A stretch of 64,000 nucleotides of DNA from Rhopalosiphum padi (Eukaryota; Arthropoda; Insecta; Hemiptera; Aphididae): NCBI RefSeq assembly GCF_020882245.1, contig NC_083598.1:66315858-66379857 (forward strand). Reading direction: 5' to 3'. Of this stretch, positions 1-13,348 are shown piece by piece. The position numbers and the translations under genes are program-made. Numbering within the stretch: position 1 is the first letter of the stretch; every line of letters starts with the position of its first letter. The notes below the pieces were generated by a model. It was not told where the DNA came from. It ran no database searches and saw only the letters and a list, made by a program, of their open reading frames with translations.

Positions 1-742
1 TGAATTTTAACTCTAGCTATGTAACTCAACTCTACCCAGTAAGAAATAAACAAATATTAAATATGGTACTTGGTATTCCAGTTAGAGTAAAAGACCCATT
101 TAATTCATTTTAGTATTCAATAATCATTTTAATTAAAAAAAATACTATGTTATATTGAAACAAAACATAATCTTACTCTCTATTTTATTCTGTAGTATTA
201 TAATATAGTTTTTGAAATCACTATTTTTTTAAATTGTAATGGTCCCTAAAAGCTTAAATGAACTACTAAAGTCTAAAGTGCTTATTCCTCAGTTAAGTTT
301 GTATATTGTATCTGTGTACTTCACTTTGTGGATACATTTGACAAAGGTAGGCAATCTTCCTATGGAGGATTAGATACGGCTTTGTATATTTACGTTTAAA
401 TTTAATAATCCATCAATTGAAGTTTCTGTAAAAAAATAAACAACACAGGTTTTTTAACAAACTTGAGCAAATGGTTACAAAGAAAATAATTTTAAAAATT
501 CTGTAAAAACTAACCAAAACACAGAAATTTCTATGGCTGTGTATTCTTATTTCACTGCTCAATTTTCTGGTAACAGGAATTACGTCAATAAAATTATGCT
601 TAAAATCTAATCCTTGGTATATGCTTTGTAAATTAAAATATTTAATGATCATTAGATAAATGATTCCCATCATATGGCCTATTAAGTCCTACAAGTATGT
701 ATACAGTAGCATACATTAATTTTATATCATAAATTTTATTAG
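1..742 (+). other. Intron of the STAT gene (5' side)
   Basis: AT-rich sequence upstream of the first recognisable STAT exon. The acceptor AG is at 741-742. I see no coding exon here that matches the coiled-coil or earlier DNA-binding region, so the preceding exon lies outside the window. Confidence 0.5.
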
Positions 743-3700
743 GTTAAAGTTTCTATAGTCAATGAAGCTCAAGTTAACCAAATAATCAGAAGAAATAAAC
801 CATATGGAGAATCTTGTGGCGAGTTATTAAATTGCACTGGAAAAATGGAGTATCACCCAGTGCGGAGACATTTTTCTACCAATTTTCGGTAAATTTTAAC
901 TTTGTATTATTCTCTAAGTGTCCAATAAAATAATATGTATTAAAATATAATAGAAGTATGCAACTAAAAAAAATTAAACGTACAGAGAAAAAAGGAACAG
1001 ATTCTGTAATGGACGAAAAATTTTCAATTTTATTTTCTTCAACATTTTTTATTGGTAATGAACTTCAATTTGAGGTAAGATTTAATTTAAATTTTAAAAT
1101 TTTATGTTATGTTTTTAATTTAAGAATAAGTTAGTTTTAGTATAAATATAACAATTAAAAACAAAATAATTATGAAGTAATAAATATATAAAGCATGATT
1201 ATATAGTTTTCATTAAAAAATGTTAGTAGTTTATTAATACAATTTGTAATGACCACTTGATTTAAGTTTTTTTAAACATTAATATTACAACAAATTAATA
1301 CAAAATCTCAATTTTTGATAAAAACTAATATTTAATTTAATAATATTGACGCCATAATACCATACAACTATTTAAAATAAATTGTATGCTGTAGATTTGT
1401 AATACAATTTAGTAGTATTATCTATAATATTTATTATTCAAAACTGCTCATCTCAAATTTAAATGTATTTAAAATATTTTTTAGTAAGTATTCTATACTT
1501 TCAATAAAAAAAATATGTATTACAAGTAGCCATAAGAACAATAACAATATTAAAATCGCATATAATATTTTTAATTATTAAAAAATTATGAAAAATAATC
1601 ATTTACAATAAGTATTATTTAACTAGTATTTTTATTCAAATAATTTGTTCTATATATTTGACTCTAAGCATAGTGATGATGTAGTATTGGTTTTTTCAGT
1701 GTTGTATTGTAACATTATAAAAGTAATAAGTTATTCTAATAATGTTACTTTGTTTTTAATATACTACATTGTTTCATTAGAATTTCCAGGTAATGTAAAT
1801 GTAAATGTGTTGATTACTATTACTAATTTATAAAATATAATATTTCATTTATTTGTGTATTAAGAATTAAAAAAAAAAAAAAATTAAAAAACAAATATTT
1901 AGATTAAAGCAGTGTTCCCAAACTCTTGTTTAAGCTGGCATGAGTAAAAAACGGAAAAATAAAACATATTTGAATGTCCATATAGAATTTTATAATAAAT
2001 TTGAAGCGTTAAGTTGTAACAACAATATAATAATGAATTTATTTTTACTAAAAAGTTCAAATTATTCAACAAAATGATAAATAAGAGAATTTTATTAAAT
2101 TCTGCGACCTGGTATTATATTTTCGTGGCCTGATAGTGGGTCGCAACTATTAAACTAATTAACGTTGGATTAAAAAGTTATAATAGATAAATATCTATAG
2201 TGAGTATGTATTATTTAAAATTTTAACTTATCATAATTCATCTACCGATATTATAAACATCATATTTACTTGTTCTAAATTAAAACAACTAAAATAGCAC
2301 TTGGTAGCAAAACTAAATATTGTTTTGGTTAATTGTTTTTTAAACCAAAATATTCTATATCATACCATAAGACGCGAATCTCGTAATATACAACTGTAAC
2401 CCATGTCCAAATTACAAACACGGCACATCCAAATGGTATTATCTGTTTTTAATTTTACCGCTGCCTAAATTGCAACCCATACTTCATTTGTACAATGGGA
2501 CGGTCTTATAATTTTTGTATTTACATCTTTAATGTGCATAACAGGGTCTAAATCTAATACGCCATCTTTTTTTATTTTATTATTTCCAATAAAAAAAAAA
2601 AAGCATAACAAATTGTTCATTTCCTGAGATTTTTTTTTTAAACTAAAAAACTTAACAATCCTAATCTAGTAATCACCTCTTGGAGCAGTGAACATGTTTC
2701 AAACTTCAACTTTGAGAGTTTAGTATTAATGGTTATTAATAACCCACCCCCTTGTCTTGTCAAAAGTAGAAAATTCTCAGTATTTTCCAAAATAATATTT
2801 TTAAACAAAAAATATAATATAGAAAAATACAAATATTTATATCAGGATATGGTAGATATTATTTTCAAAATAGATTAATTCTGAGCTATTTATTGATATT
2901 TTACATTTTTACTTTTTTCAAGTCAAAGAACTTGTATTGTAGAAAATGTATTACAACTTACAAGGTTCAACATAAGTTGTTAATATAGCAATTAAAAAAC
3001 ATTAAATTTATAGACATTTTTTTTTTTTTAATTAAATATTTAAACAAAAAATAACAACTTAATATTTTACAATTTAAAAAATATATATTTATCATAGAGA
3101 CTTGAAACCATTTACATTACATTTGTTGTTATTTTGTATACACTTGCAATTACATTTTTAAATTATTTAGAATAGTTTTAAATCATTTGTATAAATTGCA
3201 TACTATAAATTTATTTACCTATTTATAACGTTTTACCAGTTCTACCATGTTATATCAATATTGACTTATAAGTTGATAATAAAATCTTTCACCTATTATT
3301 TTTTTGTTATTAATTATGCTGTTCAGCAAAAGTGCCATAACTTAAAACAAAAAAAAAATTGTTAGATATGGCATCTAATTACTATACTAATTTTACTTCA
3401 TGGTTTTTTTTTTTTTTATTTAAAATTTTAAACTGGTTATGTGATGTTTATCAACATTTTATTTTTAATGGTCTTAGGTATGGAATTTGTCATTACCAGT
3501 GGTGGTCATTGTACATGGGAATCAAGATCCTCATGCTTGGGCTACTGTAATATGGGATAATGCTTTTGCTAAACTTGGCCGAGTTCCATTTAATGTTCCT
3601 GACAAAGTACCATGGAAAAATGTGGCAGAAACTATAAACATGAAATTTTCTGCAGCTACAGGTCGTAGTCTTTCAGAAGATAGTTTAATATTTTTGGCTG

Positions 3701-6700
3701 AAAAGGCTTTTAGGTTTGTTAAATTATTAATTGAAATACAATTTAAATAAAACCATTAAAAAAATTGTAGAATGCAGAATGTGGATTTCAATCATATGTT
3801 TATATCATGGTCACAATTTTGTAAAGAACCATTACCACAAAGAAGTTTTACATTCTGGGAATGGTTTTATTCAGTGATGAAATTAACTAAAGAACATTTA
3901 AAAGGTCTTTGGACCGACGGGTAATAACTAAAAACTAAGAAAATATGTATATATATTTATAAATTATTATTTTTACTATATTACTACTAATAATATTTTA
4001 AATTTTAAAAAAAAATGTAGTGCTATAATGGGTTTCATAAGAAAATCTGAAGCAGAAGAGATGTTAACCAGATATGCAACTGGTACATTCTTATTAAGAT
4101 TTTCAGATTCAGAATTGGGAGGACTAACTGTTGCCTGGACTGCGTGTACGTTTTATATTAGAGTTAATGATGAAAAAGTTAAATTATATTAATTATATTT
4201 TTTCCAGCCAATGACGTTTTTAGCTTACAACCCTTTTCAGCTAAAGATTTATCAATTCGAAATTTGGCAGATAGACTATTCGACTTGCCATACCTCACCA
4301 AGTTGTATCCAAATATTGATAAAGACTTAGCATTTGGAAAATACTTTACACAATCATCAAGTATTCATTAATTATCTATTTTTTAGAATAAGTTTTACTT
4401 ATTTATACTGACAAAAATATGTTTTAAAGTTTAACTTGTTTCAGTTTTAATAAACTTAGCAGCATTAAGGGTTTATAAACTTATAAATATTAGTAATATA
4501 ATTTAATTTAATATATTAATTATTATAGCTTTCTAAATATTTTTAGATAGATAATTGTTTTATGGTTGTGATTGCATACTGCTATTGTGCATATAAATTA
4601 TAACTAATATGATTGTCAACCATCATTGACCACATTTTAATCTTTCACATGCATATGTAATTACATTCATTCAAATAAAATATTTAAGAATTAAAATCCA
4701 ATCTTTTTAATTAAAAGTAATTTTATCAAATTCTTAACTAGGTATATTTTATGATCAATTCTACTTCTATCTATTTAAAAAAGGTATTAATATTGTTATA
4801 TGCTGATAAGCAATAACATAAGACTTTTTCTTATAATTGACTCGTTGATCTACAAGATGAACTTGGTTCACTAACATTGGCTTAACTGTCAACTTATATA
4901 AGAACTGAATAATCTCTCTCCAGATCTTGTTCACCATAAGCATAGTTCACTCCTATTTTTTTAAAATAATTTACAAAACCATCAAGTTTCCATAATTGAA
5001 CATCAACTTAATCATCAATAGAGTATGGAATGTCCTAAGATTCATTAAACGCATTACCAAGTATTTCAAATCTGCCTATTTTCTTTGTACTTTTTTCAGT
5101 TGGCAGACCTTTCTTCCATTATAATAAAATAAGTTTATTGATTGATGCCCTTGTCTGGACAATAGAATGTACACATTTTAAAAGAAATATACAATATTAT
5201 ATAACTAATAATTAAACACATGTTATTAAAATATGATATGCAATAATAATGAATAATAATGAAATTTTAGTTTATATATACATATAACTGATAAATGTAT
5301 TAATTGGAAGTTAAATGTAGATTCCAAAGTTTGGGTTCATTGTAACTATATTGTTGTGTGTGAAATGACTTTTAAAATATAATTTTAGACATAGTATAGA
5401 ATGTGAAAAATGGCCCTCCTATTTATTCTAAAATTTTGGAGCAAATAACAGTAACCTAACCTTTGATAATTTTAAAAATAAACAATATTCATTGAATTTG
5501 CGTCCAGAAAAAGATAATGTATACTTAAATTTACAGCAAGGTTTTAGTAAAGTAATTCATTTTGAATTTATAAGACAGATATCTTAGAAAGTAATATTGA
5601 TTGTTATTTAAATGGTTAATTATGACCATATTGAGAAGGATCCCATAATTAGAACCTAATTCTATGTTAGAACGCACCAAAGAAAAATAAAGGGTTTACA
5701 GACATTAAATATCTTTAAAATCCCATCAATGATGCTTAATAAATCCTAATATGCCCATTGCTTTACCATAAACTAGTGTTTCTCAACTGGTGTTTTGCCA
5801 GGTAAGTCCAAATGTGTCACGAGAAGTATTAAATGACACAAAATGTACAAACCTTGTTGACACTATATTTACATAAATAAATAGATATTATTCTTATTTT
5901 TTTTTATTGTGTCAGAGTATGAAAATTTTTAATAGTGTGTCCCATTGTCCCAATAATGCAAAGATTGAGAAACACTGCCATAAACAAATGAAATTGTGTG
6001 CTTATTTTCTTGCGAAAGATCAACTTTGTCTCAAAACTTGTTCATAATAGATATTTAGCTAGTACTTTTTTCATTCTTAATACTCAAGTCACCCACCGTG
6101 ACTATTCACCTATTCGTAAAGTTTTCCACAAGAAATTAAACTCTTTATACATACTATTAGGTGTTTATAATGTGATGAAATAAATAAATAATTATGCAAC
6201 AACTTACACTTTTTATTTACTAATACTTTAAGTTATATTTTATATTAATTTACTTTTTTTCATTTCACAGATAATAGCACACTTGTTACAAACAATGGCT
6301 ATGTAAAGCCATTATTAGTTACACATGTTCCTGGGTGGAGTGGACCTAGTACCAATGGACAAGGAATGAATAGCTATCCTAACACACCCCAGAGCCAAAT
6401 GTTTCATGAAAATAGCCTGGGAAATTATAGTGGTACAGATGCATCAGTGTATAGTGAACCAGATAATAAGTAAGAAATAAACTTTGCATGTTAAATCTCA
6501 ACTTGCTATTCTATTTGAATCTTAAAATCTATAAAATTTAGTATAATAAGCATGATTAATGTACAGGATTTACAAAAACATGTGAATTTAGGTAAAGAAG
6601 CCGCTTACTGGCAATGCTTTGAAATTTGAATTATATTATGAGGTTTATCAAAGAATAGATCACCATACGATATTATTTTTAGTATTTTTGGAGAGTTTTC

Positions 6701-6956
6701 AGTTATTAGATTGAACAAGTATTTTGCTTTCAATATTTAAAGCTTATATTTCAGGTTTAATATAATTTGAATTCTATAAAAAATAAATAAAATTAACATT
6801 GTTGTTTAATTCTCTTGAATCTTGCATTTATTTGATAAGATTATAAAAATTATGTTTTGTTTGTTTAGCATGACAGCATTTGGTAATTATTCCTTAGAAA
6901 TGGATTTTCCATCAAGTTTAAATGACGTATCACAGTTGGATGGAGTCTTTTTTTAA
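743..6956 (+). CDS. Stat: STAT transcription factor, C-terminal half (partial; 5' exons lie before the window)
   Basis: Exons: 743-888, 957-1074, 3478-3713, 3771-3920, 4021-4145, 4208-4360, 6271-6469, 6869-6956. Spliced, they give 404 residues ending in TAA with every phase closing. STAT proteins are latent cytoplasmic factors that JAK kinases phosphorylate and that then dimerise and bind DNA. Visible in order: the end of the DNA-binding domain (CTGKMEYHPVRRHFSTNFR, then KKIKR), the linker (LSLPVVVIVHGNQD, WDNAFAKLGRVPF, VPDKVPW), the SH2 domain (GTFLLRFSDSELGG with the phosphotyrosine-binding Arg at partial residue 243), then NGYVKP with the phosphorylated Tyr at partial residue 320. The YVKP form and DNA-binding residues are closest to STAT5/STAT92E. 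The 84-residue tail after the Tyr ends MDFPSSLNDVSQLDGVFF and is probably the transactivation tail. The family call is secure; exact exon edges are inferred from GT-AG sites and phase. Confidence 0.93.
1910..2167. mobile_element. hAT-like non-autonomous element in a STAT intron
   Basis: It starts CAGTGTTCCCAAACT, a hAT-type terminus, and ends in a diverged complement (AACGTTG). The flanks are an imperfect 8-bp target duplication, gattaaag at 1902-1909 and gattaaaa at 2168-2175. The internal gtgggtcgcaac near the right end is also typical of such elements. It is 258 bp with no ORF. The rest of this STAT intron (1075-3477) shows only AT-rich DNA. Confidence 0.6.
5774..5977. mobile_element. hAT-like MITE in a STAT intron
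   Basis: The ends are TAGTGTTTCTCAA and TTGAGAAACACTG, which are reverse complements except for the first base. Perfect 8-bp target duplications ccataaac flank it at 5766-5773 and 5978-5985. It is 204 bp and non-coding. It lies in the intron between the end of the SH2 domain and the phosphotyrosine exon. Nothing else is recognisable in the rest of that intron (4361-6270). Confidence 0.8.
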
Positions 6957-7962
6957 AGAAATTTAAATATGCTATCTTATAGTGTAGATTTTTGTGACTT
7001 GTTATTCAATATCATAATAATTTAAGTATATATCAAACTATATATGCTAATATCAAACCTTAATTATTATCTTTTCTTCTTATTATTTCATTTTTTATAA
7101 TAATATTTAAAATATTGTCATACATATTATCTCCACAGTTATGTAAATTTTATTAAATTTGAATTTCCACATAGTAAGTACTCCAATATACATATAGTAT
7201 TATTATTATTTTATCATCATCAGCTTATTATTTATTGTTATTTTATTATGGATTAGTTATTATATTTTTGTGATCAAGTTTATACAACAATGCTTTCTTT
7301 CACTATTATTAATTATTATTATTGTAATTAGACATTGTATATGTATGTATTTTAAAACAGTATCCATAAATATAATTAAATTTGTTGGTTTTATATTAAA
7401 TTTATTTTTTTTTTTTAGGTTCTACCTGTTGTTATTTATGAATGCATACTTTTAAAACCTACTGAATATAATAGATCATATTTATCAACAATTATCCAAA
7501 TCTAGTATAACATAAATCCTAAAATCCATAATTGTGAGACGTGTTAAAGTAGTCTCTCACACGAAACCGTAACTTGACGGTCTCATTGGTTTTCACCTTT
7601 ATATCGCTATTTTTAATATTTCAAATTAAATTTAATAAGAAATTCTTATACTCATATATTATGCCTGTTGTTCTTCCCTTCTGACCATCTAATCATCCTC
7701 ATGGACCACGATACTCATTGGCATATTCACAAAAATAATAATAATCGGTTAATAAACATTAATTTTGTTTCTAAATTTAATTATTTGTTTTTCTACAAAG
7801 ATTTTTTTTACAAAAAATTCAATATTAGTCATAATACTCATAACCTAACTCATACCTATGAATTTATAATGATCTTATGTAACTGACAAAGTCATGTAAA
7901 CATTCAAATCAACTTTATGTCTTGATGAATAAAGTGGGAATACAATTTCAATTTTCTATATA
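6957..7962. other. Intergenic, 3' of STAT
   Basis: AT-rich sequence containing the STAT 3' UTR. Short open frames here have no recognisable similarity. No gene is seen. Confidence 0.4.
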
Positions 7963-8559
7963 CAGTAGAAATCGTTTATAATGACGTTCAAGGGACCAAG
8001 GAAAATAGGTCATAATAACCGATTGTCATTATAACCAAAATGATAAAAAAAAATTGAAACCTCAATAGGTACATAATATAGAAAAAAAGTATATAATAAG
8101 TAAGTAATAATTTTTCGTTTTGAAACTCTTGTTTGATTTTGTCTCGAGCATTCCATATGTTAGAAATTGTAGAGTGGCCTACGCCTAATTCATTAGATAT
8201 GTCGGAATTTTTTTCACCTTTTTTTAAACGAAAAATGATATTAGCTTTTTCTTCAATTGTAAATTGTTTTCGTTTGCTCATTTTTCAATATTGTACAATA
8301 TTCAAAACACAGTTAACAGCACGACGATTAACCGTACACTGAAGATAAAATAAATATAAATTGACGTCGAAACATAAGAATAAAATTTATTATCGATTAT
8401 TATAGTACCTACCTTCGATAAAGTAGTCATTATAGAGACGTCATAATAATCGATATAAATTAGTACATATAATTTAGGAGTTTTGCCGGGACCTTTAATC
8501 TAAGGTCATTACACCCAATATGTCATTACAACCGGTGTCATTATAAACGGTTTCTACTG
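7963..8559. mobile_element. pogo/Tigger-like (Tc1-mariner superfamily) deletion derivative
   Basis: Terminal inverted repeats begin CAGTAGAAATCGTTTATAAT on the left and CAGTAGAAACCGTTTATAAT on the right (reverse strand). TA target duplications lie at 7961-7962 and 8560-8561. The ends are rich in variants of gtcattataacc, possible transposase-binding subrepeats. The body is only 597 bp, too short for a transposase, but it retains the N-terminal DNA-binding ORF on the minus strand. TIR start, TA duplication and CENP-B-type domain together fit the pogo/Tigger lineage. Confidence 0.85.
7988..8281 (-). pseudogene. Truncated pogo-type transposase: CENP-B/Psq helix-turn-helix only
   Basis: The ORF opens MSKRKQFTIEEKANIIFRL and continues KKGEKNSDISNELGVGHSTI, SNIWNARDKIKQEF. 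This is the N-terminal helix-turn-helix (CENP-B N / Psq type) that binds the element's termini. About 58 residues match; the remaining 40 or so are hydrophobic AT-rich read-through. The second DNA-binding helix-turn-helix and the DDE catalytic domain are missing, so it cannot transpose by itself. If translated, it would be a free terminus-binding domain. Confidence 0.75.
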
Positions 8560-11500
8560 TATATATATATAATAATTATATAAATATATATTAGAAACTA
8601 AAAAAATATATAAAAATCTAATATTCTCGAACACTATATTATACATATATCAGTATAAAGTGAAAAGTAACTGCAAAGTTAAACCCCTCCCCCCCCCCTT
8701 TATATACGTTTTATAAATTATCAAATTGTACACACATTTGTTTGGGTCGGAGCACAGTCCTATTTTGTCATTTTCACATCTTTGCTCTCACTCGATTCAC
8801 CTAGTATTGGATTGTTCCTCAACGGCTTTTACCATTATCGTGGTAATAGTATACTTTGTAAAGATCATTCTTTTGGTACGTCCTTACCGGTTATAATTCT
8901 CGCAAACGATTTAGGAACAATTGCAGTTTAGCTACCCCGTGATTTTTTGGAATTTTTGTTTGAAATGTATTTGAACTATTTAAGAACGATGGTGCAAAAA
9001 TAAATTTGCGCAAATCATTGGTTTGGAAGTTATAGCGTTCTAAAGTTTGTAGCGATTGTATGTTTAAACGCATGCGCGGAATGCTTACCTACTGTATTGC
9101 CGCGCGCAAGTCTGTAACGATTTTTTTTTTATAGTGTTTAAAATACGTGTCTTACTTGCTGAATTGCTGAAGTGTTTGAAAAAATTTTCAGAAACATCGT
9201 TCAAAAGTTATGGCAATTCAAAGTTGCCTTGATTACGTGTGTATCGGCACTCGTCGCTTTACGTTCCTCGGCGTCGTCGCTCCGCTACGCAAATCGAAAA
9301 TATCCCTAGACTTGTGTAAAACCACCTTGGTTTTCATCAATATTGTTTCTATGTACATTTATTGCCTGCGTGGTCACTCGCTCACTGCAAAGTGCGGACA
9401 ATTAAAAACAAAAATATCCCCCGATTATCTATGCAATACATCCCCAAATAGGGGAAGGGTTTTAAAAAATGCACTTTTGTTCCACCGAATCACCGAGTAT
9501 GACAAGTATTCAAATAATGAGTCTGATGAGAGTAGTTTTGATGCAGACGATGAATAAAACTAATTTTGTAAATATTGTTAAATATAAAAATAAATAATAA
9601 AAACAGTTTAATTATATGCATTTTAAAAGTTTGATAATTTCAAAACTAATCATTAACATTATGCGTGGTAATATCAAGCGTATATCTGAAAAATATAACC
9701 AGAGCCGGTAGGGCGTGACTACTAATTGTTATACTTGATAATATACAGTAGTGTATATTATAAAGAGCGACTAAACGGTGTTAGCGGAAAATCGTTATCT
9801 TCAAAATGCTATAACTTTGAAACTATGTCCGATCGACAAATGTTCAAAAAAAAAAAAAATTCCAACAAATCGCGTGGTAGTTAAACTGCAATTATACCAC
9901 GATTTAATGTCTGACGTCTGTATAATTACTACCTACCATATTATTTTTTAAGTCTAGTCGTTTCGTAGATTCCGTTCGATTGGTATAATATTTTGATTGC
10001 GTGTGTGTTATACCTTGAGATCGCAGTCCGCAGGTTTTTTTATTACGTTAAGTCGTTAAGGTCAGTTTTATCGTTTTATGAATTCCTAGATTAATTGTAG
10101 CTTTTTAAATATTTTAATACATTTTCTTCGGGTTTGAATCGATGAGGCCGCGGGAACTGCTTTAGCATAACCTCCGCGACGCTCGACGTCATCGTTTATT
10201 GAAAAAATATCAAAAAGTTATACAGCGTTGTTACAAATGGGAAGACCGATGACGGGGATAATCCCCCGATTTATCCCCTTACAGAAAAAAGTACATGTTA
10301 GATAATAATAAGTTGATTGTCGTCTTGGCGGCCGACCGGAGACCGCCGCCATGGATCCTCGTTCTTCATTTGCCGTGATCGTCGTCCCTCCCGTGGTGCC
10401 AAGAAATATTTTTATTCTAAAATAGAGAAATTGTTGGTTAAAAAGGTTTTTTTATTTAAAAATGTATATACCGCTGTGGTTTGGTAAACTCGGTTCCACC
10501 GCAAACACTATCTGCCAGCAAGGCGAAAAAAAGCGCAAATGGATATATCATGCGACATGCATCATATCTCGTACATTCAGTATCGGATCTATGAGGGAGG
10601 GGGCGGTCCGGGACCCATGCCTCGGGCGCAAATTTCAAATTTTTAAACTTATACCTAATTAATATTATTACATTTAAATTGTTTTCTAAACAAATTGAAT
10701 CTTATGTTGTCAAATTATTGTAAGACATGAATTTACAAATGTAATAGTTTTAATTTAACATAGTCACTCTAGCAATGATCAAGGAACGACAATCGTCATA
10801 TTAGGTATATTATGTATCACTTTTTTTTTATGTGTAACTAGTGCAGACAGTGCAGTAGTACATAAGTTGGCATAATAGAGATAGAGGGGACTGAATTATG
10901 AGAGCCAGCTAATTACTTTATACTTTGCACCGGGTTAAAAATATACTAGATCAGGCACTGCATATACATTTCCATGGGATTAATAAGGTCTCATCTTCTT
11001 AAAATCAAAAAATTGATTAATATTTTACAAAAGAAATCGAAAATATCCGAAACTATATCGACTCTCATCAGCGCTGTAAAATCTGATCTTGTCAATTTAT
11101 TGTCTCCGCGATAACTGCAGGGTGTTAATGTGTTATTAGGTATTAGGTAACAGTGTGACGTGTAACACATTGTGTCATTTTTAATGACATATTCCATGTT
11201 TAATAGGGTAGACGAGTAAAAATATTTTTAAACAGACATATTATAGCCATAGATATATACGCCTTTTAAAATGTATAAACATTACCTAAGTATATTATAT
11301 TACACCTATACAGAGGTGCTATCAGAGCCGTATTTAACGGGGGACAATTGCCTCGGGGTGGCAAATTTTTGAATTGTAATTTTTTTAAGGGCGGCAACAT
11401 AGCTTATCATGGCACTGGGTGTTATTCCTATTAATTTTTTGAAAGTATACCAATTCGTCAAGTACTAAAATATAAACATAATATACAATACTAATAATAA

Positions 11501-13297
11501 TATGTACCTACATTAAAAATATTTTTCTCATAATTTGTAGTGGCGAAGAACAAAGAACGTGTCAACAATATATTAATATGAAAACAATTTGAAAATCAAA
11601 CTTTTTTAAATGCAGTTATATCTTCTCTGTATTACCTCGTCGGTCTTTACCTATATACAAATATTAAAAAAAATAATTAAATACATTAGTAAAAAAAAAA
11701 TGATCTGCAACTTTTTTATCGTCTGTTTCTTTTCATTTCTTACCTCGTAGAACTGAAACTGCTGTCTCCTGAACTTTGATCTATCAACCAAATCTTCACA
11801 CTATTCACATAAAGTCGATTATTATTTATGATCAATGCTCATTGATCATAATATAGTGTATATATACATATATTTCAGTTGTCAACATCATAAATAATTG
11901 ACGTAAATGTGGGAAAATAATTTTCATTTTTTCCTTTGTATATGATTTGATTTGAGTATTGAGTACATATAATTGTAATATATCCAGTCATAATTTTGTA
12001 GAAAACAAACTACTAATACTACAAGTATCTCTACTAGAATATATATTATATCTTTAAACTAACGCTGGGGAAGATAAATAAAATGTTTATTTTATTATTT
12101 GTATTAATGTCATTATTATAGTTTATATAAATCTGTAGATTAAAAATATTTCCGTCGTCTATTGAACGTTATAGTTATAATAATATGCTTTATTTGAATA
12201 TTTTCATCACACTGCGAAAATCGACGGATTCGATAACTATAATAAAACTCCTACAAGTATATTATTACTCAAAGTACTAATTATATGCATATTTAAAAAA
12301 AAAATAAGGAATTGCAGTATTTTACAAATCTTTATAACCAAATTTTGATACATATTTGACGTTGAAATTAAAATCACAATGGGAAATGCCGAAAATGTAT
12401 CTGAATCTGATTATAGTCGTCCAAAGTGTTCATTAACTACTTTGAGTTAAATATCTAGTGATTTTTATTCATGTATAAAATGCCTTTTAAGTTTTAACAA
12501 TATTAGTTACTCTTCCTGTGACGACTATCAACTGTTAAATAATAAAGGACAAGACCGACTGACTGGATTAGCTCTCTTAAATATTTATCGAAGTTACAAC
12601 AAAATGATTTTTAGTTTTTTCATTTTTAGAAATTGTATTCATTAATAAAATATTAAATTTAAAACCTACTTACAGTTGAAAGTTTTAAAATATGTATTAA
12701 AGTTTTTAATAAGAAATAAATAGTTCTACTATAGAAATTGTATTAACTTCTTATTATACAATTATAAAAATGTACAACCTTACCTCCTCCAAAAAAAATA
12801 CCTTTTTACGCGTCTGCATAAACTTATAAATGGTTCACGGAGTCATGGTAAATCTCTCCGCACAAATGTATGATTGTAAGTAGGTACTATGTAGTATATG
12901 CACATAATACACATCGGCACATCGCCATAAGCCTATCTGCAAATTTAATTTACGAGAATTTATATAGCTGAACTTAAATATTAGTAATGAATAATGTTAA
13001 TTATTATAAATTAATTCGCTGTTGTAAATATATATTATGTTACGAGCAATGTGGAATACCGGGCAATGTATATACTGCCCGGTCAATGTGGTCCTGCCCG
13101 GTTAATGTAAATCACGAATTTTTTTTTAACCAACTAATATTATTTTTTATTATTATTATAAATTATAATTATTACCTATTTATAGAATTGATTTTTTTTT
13201 AAAACAATGATTATTAATTTTATTGTATCATAATATTACAAATATTTTGACGGAATAACAAAACAAATTAACAAGTATATGTACATCATTTTATTTT
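8560..13297. other. Intergenic stretch with repeat fragments
   Basis: A C-tract (8689-8698) is followed by a region of mixed base composition. It contains an imperfect inverted repeat (about 8920-8985 against about 9838-9893), a 115-codon open frame of unknown nature (9210-9557), and isolated transposon-type ends such as CAGAGCCGG (9701) and CAGAGCCGTATTTAACGG (11323). A GC-richer patch (10120-10400) holds a 24-codon ORF in strong start context. I recognise no host gene. Confidence 0.4.
9210..9557 (+). other. Unrecognised 115-codon open frame, probably repeat-derived
   Basis: The frame runs from MAIQSCLDYVCIGTRRF to the acidic tail SNNESDESSFDADDE. I recognise no domain. It lies between the arms of an imperfect inverted repeat (about 8920-8985 and about 9838-9893). 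The phrase aagttat(a/g)gc is repeated around it, which suggests a dispersed repeat. Coding is not established. Confidence 0.2.
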
Positions 13298-13348
13298 TAT
13301 AAACGACACTATATACTTCATTACTTTGTACTTTGTCGTGTTTTAAAA

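Noticed and set aside
10350..10424. ATG in strong context (gccgccatgg) opening a 24-codon ORF in a GC-rich patch
   Set aside because: Very short, with no recognisable peptide or supporting exon nearby. Strong start context alone is expected by chance in such a window.
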